A DNA stretch of 64,000 nucleotides, from positions 106,041,544 through 106,105,543 of the forward strand of contig OW121852.1 in assembly GCA_933228895.1 (NCBI GenBank), read 5' to 3'. The notes beneath the pieces were generated by a model, which saw only the letters and a list, made by a program, of their open reading frames with translations, did no database searches and was not told where the DNA came from. Positions 21,260-32,830 of the stretch are shown piece by piece (position 1 is the first letter of the stretch; each line of letters opens with the position of its first letter). Both the position numbers and the translations under genes were made by a program. This DNA is from Platycnemis pennipes. Lineage: Eukaryota; Arthropoda; Insecta; Odonata; Platycnemididae.

Positions 21260-23661
21260 AATAACTGAAAAAGATGGATTGGGAAAACGAAACGAAAGAG
21301 GAGAAAGACTGCTGAAGTTCTGCGCACAACATAAGTTAGTGGTTACTAATACATTGTTTAAAAATCACAACCGAAGAAAATACACATGGAAGATGCCAGG
21401 AGACAGAGGAAGATTTCAATTAGACTACATTTTAGTGAAGCAGAGGTTCAGGAATCAGGTGAAGGTCTGCAAAAGCTACCCGGGTGCAGACATCGACAGC
21501 GACCATAATTTAGTGATGATGAAATGCCATCTAAAATTCAAGAGATTGAAGAAAACAGTAAAAAACATTTGGCAAGTAGAAAAACTAAAGGAGACTCAAA
21601 ATCAGCTGGAATTTCAAAAAGCAGTAGAAAACAACATAGGAGAGGACCTGACTGAGAAACCAGTAGAAGAGCGCTGGGAAAACATTAAATGTGGACTACA
21701 AAAAGCCGCAAAAGAAGTTCTTGGAAGAAGAAAAGTTGTTAAGAAGAAACCATGGATCACGGAAGAAGTCTTATTGCTGATTGAAGAAAGAAGAAAGCAC
21801 AAGAATGCGAAAACTGAAGAAGGACAGCTTTGCTACAAAACAATAAGGAACGAAGTAAGTCGCAAAGCCAGGAAAGCTAGAGAAATGTGGATGAACAATC
21901 TGTGCGAAGATGTACAAAACAACCTTACCATTGGAAAGGTGGAAGCTGCCTATAGGATAGTGAGGAACCACTTCAAGGACCGGCGCGCAAGATGCAATGC
22001 TATAAGGGACAAAAATGGACAACGTTTGATTGAAAATGAAGACAAAGTGAAGAGATGGAAAGAATATCTCGAAGAGTTATACAACGGGAACGACCTCAGC
22101 ACGAAAGTGATTGAAGAGGAAAGCGAAGTCGAGAAGGATGATATGGGAGCATCAATATTGAGATCGGAATTCGACGCAGCAGTAAGGGACCTTCGGATGA
22201 ACAAGGCTTCTGGAATTGATGATATACCCGCAGAGCTGATGAGGAATGCGGGAAAGAGGACATTGGCCCAACTTTATAATGTCATCTGCGACATGTACTC
22301 AACAGGAGAAATACCCAGGGACTTCGAGAAAAACATCATCATTCCTATTCCCAAAAAGAAGATAGCAGAGAAATGTGAAAATTTTAGGACTATAAGCCTG
22401 ACGACACATGCATCGAAGATATTGACAAGGATCATCTACAGAAGAATAGAACGAAAAGCAGAAGAGTTCCTGGATGAAGATCAATTCGGATTCAGGAAAA
22501 GTAAGGGTACAAGAGAAGCAATATTAGCCCTTAGGCTGCTTATAGAGAAGAGAATGGAGAAGAACAAACCGACCTTCATTGCATTTGTGGATTTGGAGAA
22601 GGCTTTCGACAACGTGGATTGGAATTCAATGCTTGATATTCTGAAAGGAATTGGAGTTTCCTACAATGATCGAAGAATTATCCACAGTCTGTATAAAAAC
22701 CAAGTAGCTGTGATTAAATCTGGACCCAGCTGTGAAGAAGCAAGAATAAGGAAAGGAGTGAGACAAGGCTGTGCACTGTCTCCCGTAATTTTTAATGTTT
22801 ACATTGAGAGAGCCATCAATGAAGTCAAGGAGAAGTGTTCTGGAGTGAACATTCACGGAGAAACAATCAGCATGCTACGATTCGCTGATGACATAGCTCT
22901 CATAGCAGAGACAGAGAAGGAGCTGAATAAGATGCTAACAACCATGGAAAGGACAATGACCAGACATCAGTTGAAGATCAGTAGGAAGAAAACTAAGATA
23001 TTGGTGTGCAGCAAAAGAGAAGAGGCCAAAACCAACGTTAAACTAGGAAAACAGAAACTGGAAGAGGTGAAAGAGTTCTGTTACCTGGGAAGCAGAGTAA
23101 CCAACGATGGACGAAGCAAGAAAGAAATATTGAGTAGAATAGCCCAGGCAAAGAGGGCATTCTATCAAAAGAAGAATCTACTAACAGCTGGAAATACAAG
23201 CTTGGAAGTAAGGAAGCAATTCATTAAAACGTATATCTGGAGCATGTTCCTTTATGGCAGTGAGGCATGGACGATGACAGCAGCGGAGAAGAAAAGGGTG
23301 GAAGCATTCGAAATATGGTGCTATCGACGAATGATGAAGATAAAATGGATCGACCTCGGAGTGACAAATGAAGAAGTCCTAAGAAGAGTGGGAGAAAAGA
23401 GAAGTCTACTGAAAACTATAAAAAGAAGACGGGACAACCTAATCGGCTATATCTTAAAACACGATGGCCTGATGAAGACAATCGTCGAGGGAAAAGTGAA
23501 CGGGAAAAATGGAAGAGGCAGGCCTCGTATGAGTTACATGGAGCAGGTCGTAAAGGACGTGAAAGAGAGGAACTACGTTGGTATGAAGAGGTTGGCCGAT
23601 AGAAGAATCGAGTGGAGGGCTGCGGTAAACCAATCCTAGGATTGTTGACCCTTGATGATGA
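21260..23661 (+). mobile_element. RTE-like LINE, 5'-truncated, youngest copy
   Basis: This is the longest copy of the main LINE family in the window. It begins within the endonuclease domain (5' truncation) and runs through the reverse transcriptase to a 3' end of ATTGTTGACCCTTGATGATG. The 9 bp TTCCTTTGG occurs at 21251-21259 and again at 23662-23670, directly after the TGATGATGA tail, so it is a likely target-site duplication. The frame has no stop, which together with the intact duplication suggests a fairly recent insertion. Seven other 3'-anchored copies occur in the window (7.4, 10.4, 33.6, 41.2, 43.0, 49.6 and 51.5 kb). The RTE clade is inferred from the endonuclease-RT layout, the TGA-repeat tail and the lack of RNase H. 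Confidence 0.85.
21279..23639 (+). CDS. Endonuclease/reverse transcriptase polyprotein, N-terminally truncated
   Basis: This is an open frame of 786 codons. The listed first codon is TTG, not a real start: the frame is open back to 21246 and the true N-terminus is missing. Residues ~24-80 are the end of an APE-type endonuclease, with KYTW, QLDYI and S74-D75-H76 (the catalytic SDH). The reverse transcriptase follows: fingers motif around NFRTISL, FGFR at 403-406, palm motif VDLEKAFD (437-444, first catalytic Asp at 438), GVRQGCALSP (493-502), and FADD (535-538, the other two catalytic Asp). The C-terminal ~200 residues carry YGSEAWTM (from 659) and the CYRRM-KIKW and GRGRPRMSY blocks, common to this LINE group. 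The known role is nicking target DNA and copying the element RNA onto it in the nucleus. Without the first part of the endonuclease this copy is unlikely to be autonomous. Confidence 0.9.
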   Translation: MGKRNERGERLLKFCAQHKLVVTNTLFKNHNRRKYTWKMPGDRGRFQLDYILVKQRFRNQVKVCKSYPGADIDSDHNLVMMKCHLKFKRLKKTVKNIWQVEKLKETQNQLEFQKAVENNIGEDLTEKPVEERWENIKCGLQKAAKEVLGRRKVVKKKPWITEEVLLLIEERRKHKNAKTEEGQLCYKTIRNEVSRKARKAREMWMNNLCEDVQNNLTIGKVEAAYRIVRNHFKDRRARCNAIRDKNGQRLIENEDKVKRWKEYLEELYNGNDLSTKVIEEESEVEKDDMGASILRSEFDAAVRDLRMNKASGIDDIPAELMRNAGKRTLAQLYNVICDMYSTGEIPRDFEKNIIIPIPKKKIAEKCENFRTISLTTHASKILTRIIYRRIERKAEEFLDEDQFGFRKSKGTREAILALRLLIEKRMEKNKPTFIAFVDLEKAFDNVDWNSMLDILKGIGVSYNDRRIIHSLYKNQVAVIKSGPSCEEARIRKGVRQGCALSPVIFNVYIERAINEVKEKCSGVNIHGETISMLRFADDIALIAETEKELNKMLTTMERTMTRHQLKISRKKTKILVCSKREEAKTNVKLGKQKLEEVKEFCYLGSRVTNDGRSKKEILSRIAQAKRAFYQKKNLLTAGNTSLEVRKQFIKTYIWSMFLYGSEAWTMTAAEKKRVEAFEIWCYRRMMKIKWIDLGVTNEEVLRRVGEKRSLLKTIKRRRDNLIGYILKHDGLMKTIVEGKVNGKNGRGRPRMSYMEQVVKDVKERNYVGMKRLADRRIEWRAAVNQS

Positions 23662-23670
23662 TTCCTTTGG

Positions 23671-23999
23671 TTGCGAAAATAAATAATTAATAAATGACAT
23701 TGTAAAATTTAAAATACGATTTTAAATTAACGGTCTTTGCTACTACACTATTCTGACATTTTAATAACCAAATAGATTACACCATTTTAGAAATGAAATT
23801 GGAACGAATTTATTATTTTAATTATTTGGAATGGATTCTGGCATTTACAGTAAAATAAAGTTGTTCTAATCATATATATTACCCCATGCACAGACTGAAA
23901 ATAGTCATTCGCTTCGCGTCGCTTCGTTATGCGTTACGGTTTTGCATGCCTAGGTAATATGACAGAATATGGGGGACTTCCAAGGCGCAGTTTACAATA
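23671..23999. other. AT-rich sequence with no recognised feature
   Basis: I see nothing here except AT-rich DNA between the LINE and the next repeat. Confidence 0.5.
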
Positions 24000-24554
24000 G
24001 GGTCGTTTACCATACTTTTTTATTGATTGATCTGATAGAGTTTGTAAAATAAAAAGACCCGTATCTTTCCGTTTTTGGATCCGTCAATTATTTTAGTAGT
24101 TATAAGTGACGAAAAACTGATGTTTTTAACCCTTTCGTTGTACGTCAGAGGTTGCACCACGCCCTTAATGTGGGCGTGGTGCAACCTCTGACGTACAACG
24201 ACTTCATCCAATCACAACTGAGTCCGCGAAACTATTTCGCCTTATCGCAAAGGGGGGACACAGGTGACTCTGTCAATAGGAGTGATTGTGACTGGACCTG
24301 TGCGAGCAGAGCTTCCGAGAACCCCCCTTCACTCTCTTCCCTTCCCATAAAAGCAGTCAAGGACGGGAGGAAAATAACGTCAGTGATATCAAAGCAGCTT
24401 TTTCGGTGGGTGTCACCTTTGGCTTATTTTAATTTTTGACTTATTCATGAATGGCTCTGGCTAGAAGATTAATTTTTTCACTAAAATTCGTTTTTCGTTT
24501 CCATGTAATAATTTCGTGTACAAAACTGCGATTTTGGTTCCGAGTACACACCCC
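24000..24554 (+). mobile_element. ~530 bp MITE-like repeat, copy 1
   Basis: This is one of three copies in the window (others at 31.4 kb, inverted, and 40.0 kb). They match from the GGGTCGTTTACCAT end to the GTTCCGAGTAnACnCCC end. Shared internal blocks are TTAACCCTTTCG, CAACTGAGTCCGCGAAAC, CAGTCAAGGACGGGA and TTTCGTGTACAAAA. The two ends read inward are GGGTCGTTTACC and GGGCGTTTACTC, a short inverted repeat, so a DNA-transposon MITE is the likeliest class. No coding capacity and no clear target duplication were seen. This copy differs from the others by an added perfect palindrome. Confidence 0.75.
24136..24200. repeat. Perfect 29 bp-arm palindrome inside the MITE-like repeat
   Basis: Positions 24136-24164 and 24172-24200 are exact reverse complements with a 7 nt spacer TTAATGT. 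The right arm (GTGGTGCAACCTCTGACG) is present in the sister copy at 31.4 kb. The left arm is not, so the left arm was added by copying the right arm in inverted orientation. Confidence 0.92.
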
Positions 24555-27500
24555 CATTGTACTAAAATATTCTTATAAGCCCAGATCACAAATTTTAAAT
24601 GTTCCATTCACCCTGATTCATTAGTCTAGATAGATGGGAGAGTGAGAAGAGGGGTTTAAATTGGAGGAAAAAGAAATTCCCCGTGCATTCCGTAGTAAAA
24701 CTATTGAATTTTTCTGAGTTAATCCGTAGACGAGATCGTTTCCAGAAAAAGTCGTCGTTGAAGGAAAGGGTAATTTAAAGTTTTGCCAAGGATGACCACG
24801 ACAGAGATATAGAAGACGTATTGAGGGCATAAAATAGTAAAACAATGACAATGCGAAGAGTCTAGCTCGCAGAAAAAATAAACGGAACAAGCGAAAAATA
24901 TATGGCGTAAATATTATTACTGTTGGCGATTTTCGTTATGTCTTCCAATTTATTCTAATTAAAAAATTACCTATCATCCCTCGGATGAGATAGTACTGGC
25001 GTCAGCATAGTGTAACTCAGAAATTAGTTAATTGTAATGCCATCAAAAAATCGTTTGCTTAAAAAAAAAAGCTTCGTCGGCTTCTTTATATTACTTAAAG
25101 ATACTTTGATAGCTACTGCAATTAAAATATATTCTTTGCATTCATAGACATGGTGATGAAATCGCTTAGCCCACCGATACTAAAAATAACGATATACTCA
25201 ACTTTCTGGAAAATAACAGTCACTGCCGAAAAAAATTTGTTTTACAATAATAATAAGTCTACCAATTTACGTGTGAAAGTGTGTTTGTGTGTGTGTGTGT
25301 ACGACAATTGTGAGTGCATAATTATTTCAATAAGGCGGTTTAGTAACGATTTAATTAACGATCATGTTTAAACATCAATCAGCTCTGCGATTCGTCTCAA
25401 ATCGAAACTTAAAATAAACAACAAATAATAATAAATAAAAAACTAATAAGTTTTGTTTCCCAGATGAAAAAAAACACTAACATTTATCATTCCTAATGTG
25501 AGCATGTTTTTTAAAAGTACCAATAATCAAAATTGCACGTAACGCATTAGGTACGCAAGCTATTCTGCTATTTGGCTCGGAATACTATCAAAATATGTTC
25601 CGATTTCTCTAGTGTGGATATTCAACGTATTTATTAAAGGATGCTATAAATTAATTTTTGTCATAATTACTTTAAATTGCCTCGGCCTCGTTACGTAGGC
25701 CGGAAGCATAATATTAAAGGAGTGTTAAAATTAAGCTATGCCAATCATTGATAAATGAACTAAACGATAACAAAAAAGCAAATACAATATTTCTCAAACA
25801 ATATATAATATCTACATGTCCCTAAAAATATTGACAATTCAATGGTCATAATCACCGTTTTTCCCGCCCATAATAGGACCAGGGGAATTATCCATAATAT
25901 GCCTTTACTTTCTCTGAAAAACTCTCGTTCGAAGTTGATAATAGTAAGCTTGGGTGGCTTCCTTTACGAGACTTCCTTTGCTCGATCAACGCTACAAGGC
26001 TATTTTGACGGGCTTCTCCGCATTGCACCATAAGGTTCCAGGAGCTTTGCGCGAAGCATGGGAACTAATTTTAATCAAATGTTTTAGCCCAAAATTCATC
26101 TTTGCGACAGGAGTCTCGAACAGACCGAAATTATTAAATAACATGAAAATGGCCTGATTATATTTGCCGTGCGCCACAGGAGACTAAACAAATTAAGGTT
26201 TTATTCCAAACTCATTCAAATTAGTCCACAAAGTTACCTGTAGTTCACGAGCTTTTACTATCCCAACAAGAAAAGCTCATTTTTGATCACTCCAACCTGC
26301 CGGGTAACAGTTCTTCCATCATTTTTGCTTAATGTTGGTTATAAAACGCTTACCGAAAAGGCAAATTCCACAATAGGTGAACTCTATACGCATACCACGC
26401 AGACAAAAATACCTTAGGCAATAATAATACATTTTATATATTTTCTGTGGCAATGCCACCTTAGAAAAACAATACAAATTAAACTTGTACACCAGGCGGC
26501 ATTTAACATGACAATAAGCAATTACATGAAGTATTATATATACATAAGTGAAAATATTAAGTATTATATATTGTATTTTACAAGTATATACAAAGGTAGG
26601 AAAGTCTTAATAATACAAAGTTTTAAATAGATATTCCCAGTATTTTTCTTTAAAAGAAAGTAATGCCATTTAATGAACAGTAATTTATAATTAAAACCAT
26701 AAAATATTGCGTTTCCACCAACTACAAGAATCAAAATATCTCATGATTTATGCAGCTCTTCGATAGCCGGCAAGAAACGAACGACGAAAGAAAGCAAAAT
26801 CCAAGTATGCTTAGTGAGGAAATGAATTATCTCATGGTTACTTTTCTGTCGATGGCAATTCAGTGGCTCAAAGCTACATAAGTTTTCCGTCGGGACTTAA
26901 AAAAATTATAGCCTTCGCGTACTAAAATTTACCATCGTTTAACATTATCGGAAGCCATGAGCCTCTCAGGTGACAATACCTGAGGCAATACTCAATTAAT
27001 ATGCCAAACACACTCAATTTGGAGAATTATTATCGCTTCTCTCACTCAATATCCCGTTTGCACTTACGTAGATCCCCTTCGAGTATTTCATATATTCCAC
27101 ATCTCTGGCAATGGCTTCCCAAAATTCTTGTCAATTTTTATGTCTTCCCTCATTTTATATCTTCAACGTTTCATTACTAAGAACTAAATTCTCAATGCTC
27201 TAATTTCTCTCGGTTTACCAACGATATTTTCCCACCCATACTCTCAAACTTCAATCCTTGCCTTCTGATACACTCATTCTGTTCTTCCTGAGTTTATCTT
27301 CACGATTTTTATTCTAATTATTTTATTCGATGTCATGATAAAAAGCTTTTATCCCTTTCCCCGCTACATTGCCAGTAGGCATATCACAGATAAATTTGTA
27401 TAAAAAAATGCATGAAAATAAAACTCTCAGTAATAATCCAAAAAAAGCATTTCTTCTCATACTGCCTCTTTTCAATACGCTGTGGCTCCACAAGCATTTT

Positions 27501-27774
27501 TTAAACCAATGAAGAAATGATGAGGAATGCAAATCCTAACATTACTTCGAGATTCCCCTTCTCTACGCTTTTTTCACAAAGATAACGTGGGCAGGCACGT
27601 GATGCGACAGGATTGTCATGGCATTAGTGCCCCACACTTTTCGGTCCTTCAAAATGTCGCAGTTACACTCCCAATGGCGTCGGAATATTCCTTTGGACCA
27701 ATCACCGTCCTTTCACCAACAGATAGGCTAACGCATGAGTTCTGTCATTTGGCTAATCTTGAAGCGGCGTGATC
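24555..27774. other. AT-rich sequence; short GT microsatellite at 25280
   Basis: A GTGTGT run lies near 25280-25300. No gene, SINE head or repeat family member was recognised over these 3.2 kb. Confidence 0.5.
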
Positions 27775-27935
27775 ATTTTCGCATGCGATAATCAACCATC
27801 ATCGCATGCGATACCTTAAGCGGCATTACCGAGCAGACCCATACGTGTCACACGCGATAATTTTCGCATATCAAATATCGAGTAGGAGTAGAGCATGCGA
27901 TATTTATTTTCTTAAGCGATATTTTGAGGTTCCAA
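27775..27935. repeat. Cluster of GCATGCGATA / TTAAGCG motifs
   Basis: The palindromic word CGCATGCGATA occurs at about 27780 and 27803, and GCATGCGATATTT near 27895. TTAAGCGGC and TTAAGCGAT lie near 27813 and 27912, with a looser CACGCGATAATTTTCGCATA between. The words face both ways, as subterminal repeats of a small transposon would. The ends are not defined. Confidence 0.4.
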
Positions 27936-30867
27936 CGTTTCCAAAAAGAGAGGTAAATTAGCTTCACACATCATTGGTGAGCTCCGCTAAGGGATAATAT
28001 GACTTTAAATGCAACAATACCAATCCATTAGATTCAAACCCTTCAAGAAGCAGAAGTTTTTGGGAGCCTGATGACATATTTCGCCAACAATACCGATAGT
28101 TCAATGCGTTATTTAGACAAAACGCATTTTTTACGATGTAATTGAGATGATCGAGCAGTGAGTGCTTGAGCGAACCAACTCTACGACGCCTGCTACAATA
28201 TATTCAACTCTGAAAGTAAGAGAAAGGTAACTACTTTATTGTAAGAAACGGTAATATTTTTAAGCTGGAAGCATATAAATGAAAAATAATTTTATTCAGG
28301 TGTTAACAAATCAACGATTTCTAGGCTACGTCAGATAAATTGGCAACATTTTTTACGTCAATTAGCCAGCCTCCGCGTCATGGACGATTAAAAATGCAAG
28401 GTCATCCCTGACCAGTCTAGTGATTCATATTCGTTGAGGATATGCAAGTAATTACTCCGGTTCAAAAAGGGTAATTATTCTACTCGCTTTCACCATCGCA
28501 AGGATTTCATTTGACATAATCGGTACAGATAAGACGTATGGAGTAAAAACGGTGGATGAGGTTCCTTTGTTTTTGCGATGGTATGGATTGGGTGATCGAC
28601 GATATGTTCGACTGGACTGCCGTTCACTGTTTGGGACGCTGTGTCCCAAAGAATATGGGAACAAGGATACCAGTCTTGCAAATGAACGTGAAGAACCAAA
28701 TACTAAATCGTATGTATCTAGACTCTCTGAGCCTTCTGGTGTCCATAGCCTCATAATTAATATATAAATACCGATAATACCAAGAGAGGGCCAGGAAGGA
28801 ATTTTTCTACCGAAGAAGACTTTTCTGCCGAACTTAGGGAAATATGTATTGTTTACACCTGCTTTAATTTGAAGGCAGAGATATAATCAACTCACACCTT
28901 TTAAGTATCACTCCATAATTAATGAGTTCAAAGCGGATTAGATGATTAATTCCAAGAAAGCTATCTATAGAGAAAATTGGGATAAAAAGGAACTTCCACT
29001 CTTCCGTTTAACGGAATTCCTGATGAAATACTTTGGGACGTTACTAACTTTCAAAAAAGGCTTGATTTTTTCAGGTTTTAGCACTAAAGTATATTCGTAC
29101 AGAATCATTATTTTGAAGAACAATATTTATCTTTAAAACATATCCGTGGTTGGCTTGGTTAAATATACTTAAAGCATACAGAACTTAATTCATTTATTAT
29201 TGATATTGGTAGTGCCCTCCAGGGCATTTCTCCTTGGCATACGAGTTTGCACAGCGCATGTGTTTCTAATTTTAATGATAGCATGCATCAGTAAATTCTT
29301 AAACTGGATGCAATATCTTCATTTATGACGAATGATAATTAACGGACAAGTAAGGGTTTCCATATTTTGTCCAATTTTAATTAGAAGTATATGAAATTTT
29401 AAATTAAACCGCTTAAAAAAGTTATCTCCTAATATTAAAAGTGGCCTGTTTTGGCTTCGAATTATGATACCTTTACCTTGAATTAATAATGATGCAAACA
29501 CATAGGATAAATATTTTTCAGTATATATACAACAAAAACTTTTTTCTCCCCCGAACGAGTGAAAAAATACCATTACTTGGAAGAAACTGGTGAGAAATCC
29601 TTATAACGGTTTTCTACATTACTAAAACCTATGAAAAATTACGGTAGGTATATGCCTAAAGAAAAAACCTATTTTCAGTATTGTGACTCATTGCGTATAA
29701 ACTGATAATTAGAAATGATAAGAATTTCAAAAAGTATATTTATTTATTAGTAAGGCACAGCACGACAGAAAAGGGAAGATATATCTTAATCCCTACACTC
29801 TCTCATTATGAAATAAAGTAATAATGTGAGGTAATACATATAGTTTTGGGCTACTTCGCGTTACAAAACGGCCTAAAATACTATATTACCAAAGACATGG
29901 ACCGCGAAAGCTTTTAACCAATTGAAGAAGTAATAATGTATTCACAGGCTGATACAGAATAGATAATATGAATGTGCATATTCAATTGTGTGCATATTTC
30001 TTCGCAATATCATTCAATAATTACATTCGCATAAATTTGGGCATATCACCGACGGTAAAATCAGTTAAATATTGGCATTTTAAAATTTCTTGTGTGCGAT
30101 ATTCCTGGTTTAATGCAATCAGGCCTAAAATTCATGAGATAAATTACAATAATATTTTCATGCCTGCTGTTACGGTGGATGGATACATTTTTGAATCACG
30201 CAAAAATAGCAAAATATATAGATAATTAACCAACGTCAGATTCCCACATTTCGCAGGAGTCACTGCAGACTCGGAAATGTGGCAACATCAGGGAGAGACC
30301 ATTTTGACGGCATAAAAGGTTCACGACTGCAACGTGTCACTCGCCCGCATTACCCCTGTCAACTTGGCTCATCGCAGCGACTCGTCAAAACAACGCAATT
30401 CCGACGAATTTCGGGGAACTCGCCCACATCAAAGGGGAATTGTGGGTAAAATGTCGAGACCTTCGTCAACAAAATGCGTGAGATTACGGCTAGTACGTAC
30501 ACCAATCATGTGACAATACTTTTTCCCATTATATATGTACCAGAGTGGCCACTACGATAAAGCATTCCGGTTTTAAACCAAAGATACAAATTTTTCAAAT
30601 TTGAATTTTCAGTCATGTTTGATGGATTAAACCATGAGAGAGACGCGCGTCAATCCAGACTTGACTCTCAAGCTAATTGCCTAAGAATCTGTAACAATTT
30701 TCAGCGAGATTACAAATCATTAATATACTATAGGGAAACGAATTTCATTGAAATGCCATCTATTATCCAGTTCATAAAGTACGTTTAGGAAAAATGTTTT
30801 AACATCAAGAAAGGAAGTTTCATCATTGTTACTCTTTCTGATTTTTTAAAGATTGAATATCAGGTGG
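27936..30867. other. AT-rich sequence with no recognised feature
   Basis: Small frames on both strands at 28450-28770 overlap one another and look like chance. Nothing else was recognised. Confidence 0.5.
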
Positions 30868-31224
30868 GAGTGGCAGAATTGTCAAAAGGAAAAATTATTC
30901 ATCCTGACCGGGACTAGAACCCTCATCCCAAAGCGAGATAAGACAGTAGGTGAAAATGTACTTTGTAATTCCACTGTTTTAAAAACAAGAATTTATTTAC
31001 ACTTACAAAAGGAATATTTTTAACAGTGGAATTGCAAAGTATATTTTCACCTACTGGCAAAGAGTTCCACAGAATTTCTGCCGCTCCCGTCAACTACAGG
31101 ATATTGGACACTTTGGAAGATTAGGTAATCAAAGAACCTACGTGGAGAATAAGGCCTTCTGGGTTCGAGTCCGGTTCAAGGTGAATGAATTTTTTTGCGA
31201 GGAAATTCCGTAATTCTGCAACTC
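30868..31224. mobile_element. Fold-back element made of two opposed tRNA-like units
   Basis: The outer ends are inverted: GGCAGAATT near 30872 and AATTCTGCA near 31213. Moving inward, both sides carry a tRNA B-box and tail: on the left, minus strand, GGTTCTAGTCCCGGTCAGGA; on the right, plus strand, GGGTTCGAGTCCGGTTCAAG. The inner arms (30944-30981 and 31019-31056, CAGTAGGTGAAAATGTACTT and its complement) are nearly perfect and enclose a ~37 nt loop. The right arm keeps about 80 bp missing from the left. The simplest reading is two copies of one tRNA-derived unit joined in opposite orientation. Confidence 0.7.
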
Positions 31225-31430
31225 TTATGGTAAAAACATTCTGAAAGCGAAACGGTAATTACTCCCCTTATCCAATTTTGAATTTGTACGCAAACACAAC
31301 TCCCTTTTGCGAACGGATTATCTACAGGCACGGGAAGGAAATAAGTACTTTTGAGTCAAAAAAGCGTTGAGATACGCCTTAAATATTCTCTTAGTTCAAT
31401 CGCCATAGTTCCCCATAGTTCAAAGTTAAT

Positions 31431-31957
31431 GTGGGCGTTTACTCGAAGCCGAAATCGCAAGTTTTGTACACAAAATTAATAGATGGAAACGAATAACGAA
31501 TTTTAGTGAAAATATTAATCTTCTAACCACAACCGTTCACTCATAAATCAAAAATTAAAATAAGCAAAAGGTGACGCCCACCGATGAAGCTACTTCGATA
31601 TCATTGACGTCATTTTCCTCCCGTCCTTGATTGTTTTTAGGGGATGGGAAGGGAGTGAAGGGGGTTCTCTGAAGGTCTGCTCGCACAGATCCTGTCGCAA
31701 TCACTCCTATTGGCAGAGTCAGCTGTGTACCCCCCATTGCGATAAGGCAAAGTAGCTTCGCGGACTCAGTTGTGATTGGACGAAGTCATCATGCGTCAGA
31801 GGTTGCACCACGTCCCCTTCTCCGAAAGGGTTAAAGGCATCAGTTTTTCGTCACTCATAACTCGATAAATAATTGTCGGATAAGAAAACGGAAAAATACG
31901 GGTCTTTTTATTTAACACTACCAGATTCGGCAGTAAAAAAATATGGTTAACGACCCC
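31431..31957 (-). mobile_element. ~530 bp MITE-like repeat, copy 2 (inverted)
   Basis: This is the reverse complement of the 24.0 kb copy over its whole length, from GTGGGCGTTTACTCG (31431) to GGTTAACGACCCC (31957). It keeps GTGGTGCAACCTCTGACG once only, so it preserves the pre-palindrome state. Short chance frames inside are not genes. Confidence 0.75.
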
Positions 31958-32308
31958 ATTATTATCAGTTTTCTATCAGTTAACGCAGGTTTAAATGGAC
32001 AATACATTCTTTTCACGACTCTTATCCCCCAAATGATGCTCCACTTAGTTCCGCAAGCGTCCGAATCGGGCTTCTTCTAACCAAACTACGCATTCTTCTC
32101 CTCCGTTCACTCTGCTTACCCAACATTCTTTCTTTTATCACATCCTCCTAAACACTCCAATCACTTGTTTACCTGCTTTATCCATTCCTTCTAGCCTCTT
32201 CTAATTTCCTCAACCAACTTCCCTTCCTCCACTACCATTCCAAGCACTTCCTTTTCAACTTGTTGTACCTCATTCATATCCACATCTCAAAATCCTATAT
32301 AAAAAATT
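31958..32308. other. C/T-rich sequence with no recognised feature
   Basis: Pyrimidine-rich plus strand (CTTCCTCC and similar words); no feature was recognised. Confidence 0.4.
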
Positions 32309-32598
32309 AGCGTTCAATCCAAAGGTTGGTTTTTGATAGTCGAATGTGGAGCTCACCCCGTACTAAGCCATTGGCGTGTGAAGTTCACGCATTCAGTGTG
32401 TGTGGGGGGGGGGGGGGGGGGGGGGGGGGGCAATTACTTTCCCTGGGCCACCTGCGATTTCCTACGAAGTTCTGACACGCAGAAAATCTAATCACGAGGA
32501 TTTTAGGTGGGGGCGTAGAAATGCTACTACCCGGGATTTGAACTCGAGTTCTTCCGGTCGGTACGTCAGCACTCTACTCACTAAGCCACCACCACCCT
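32309..32598 (-). mobile_element. tRNA-derived SINE, family B, copy 2, with 27 G expansion
   Basis: This shares with the 4.6 and 47.5 kb copies the blocks GGAGCTCACCCCGTACTAAG, TTTCCCTGGGCCACCT and AGAAAATCnAATCnCGAGGA. The minus-strand tRNA-like head is at the right end (GGGTGGTGGTGGCTTAGTGA, then B box near 32535). Where the other copies have five or six G, this one has a run of 27 G at 32404-32430. The target duplication is unclear. Confidence 0.75.
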
Positions 32599-32830
32599 AA
32601 TCGGAAATTTATCTAGTAAAATTTTCTCCTCATTCCTTGATGTCTTAAGTATTGGCGCTAGTCCGGTATCCTGCAAGGATCTATATTAATAGCAATTTTT
32701 CAGCTCAACTTGGATATAAAGGTATTTTCCACAGGATATAAAGATATTGTGAATTCAAGGACCTATTTATTTACCGATTCCCGTTACTGGACAATGATGA
32801 CTTAGATTGGTGTCTCAGCTCAGTACTGAA

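Noticed and set aside
24120..24140. Internal TTAACCCTTTCG as a piggyBac end
   Set aside because: The word is internal in all three copies of the ~530 bp repeat, which extend well past it on both sides.
25275..25300. GT-rich stretch as a regulatory site
   Set aside because: It is an ordinary short microsatellite with no supporting context.
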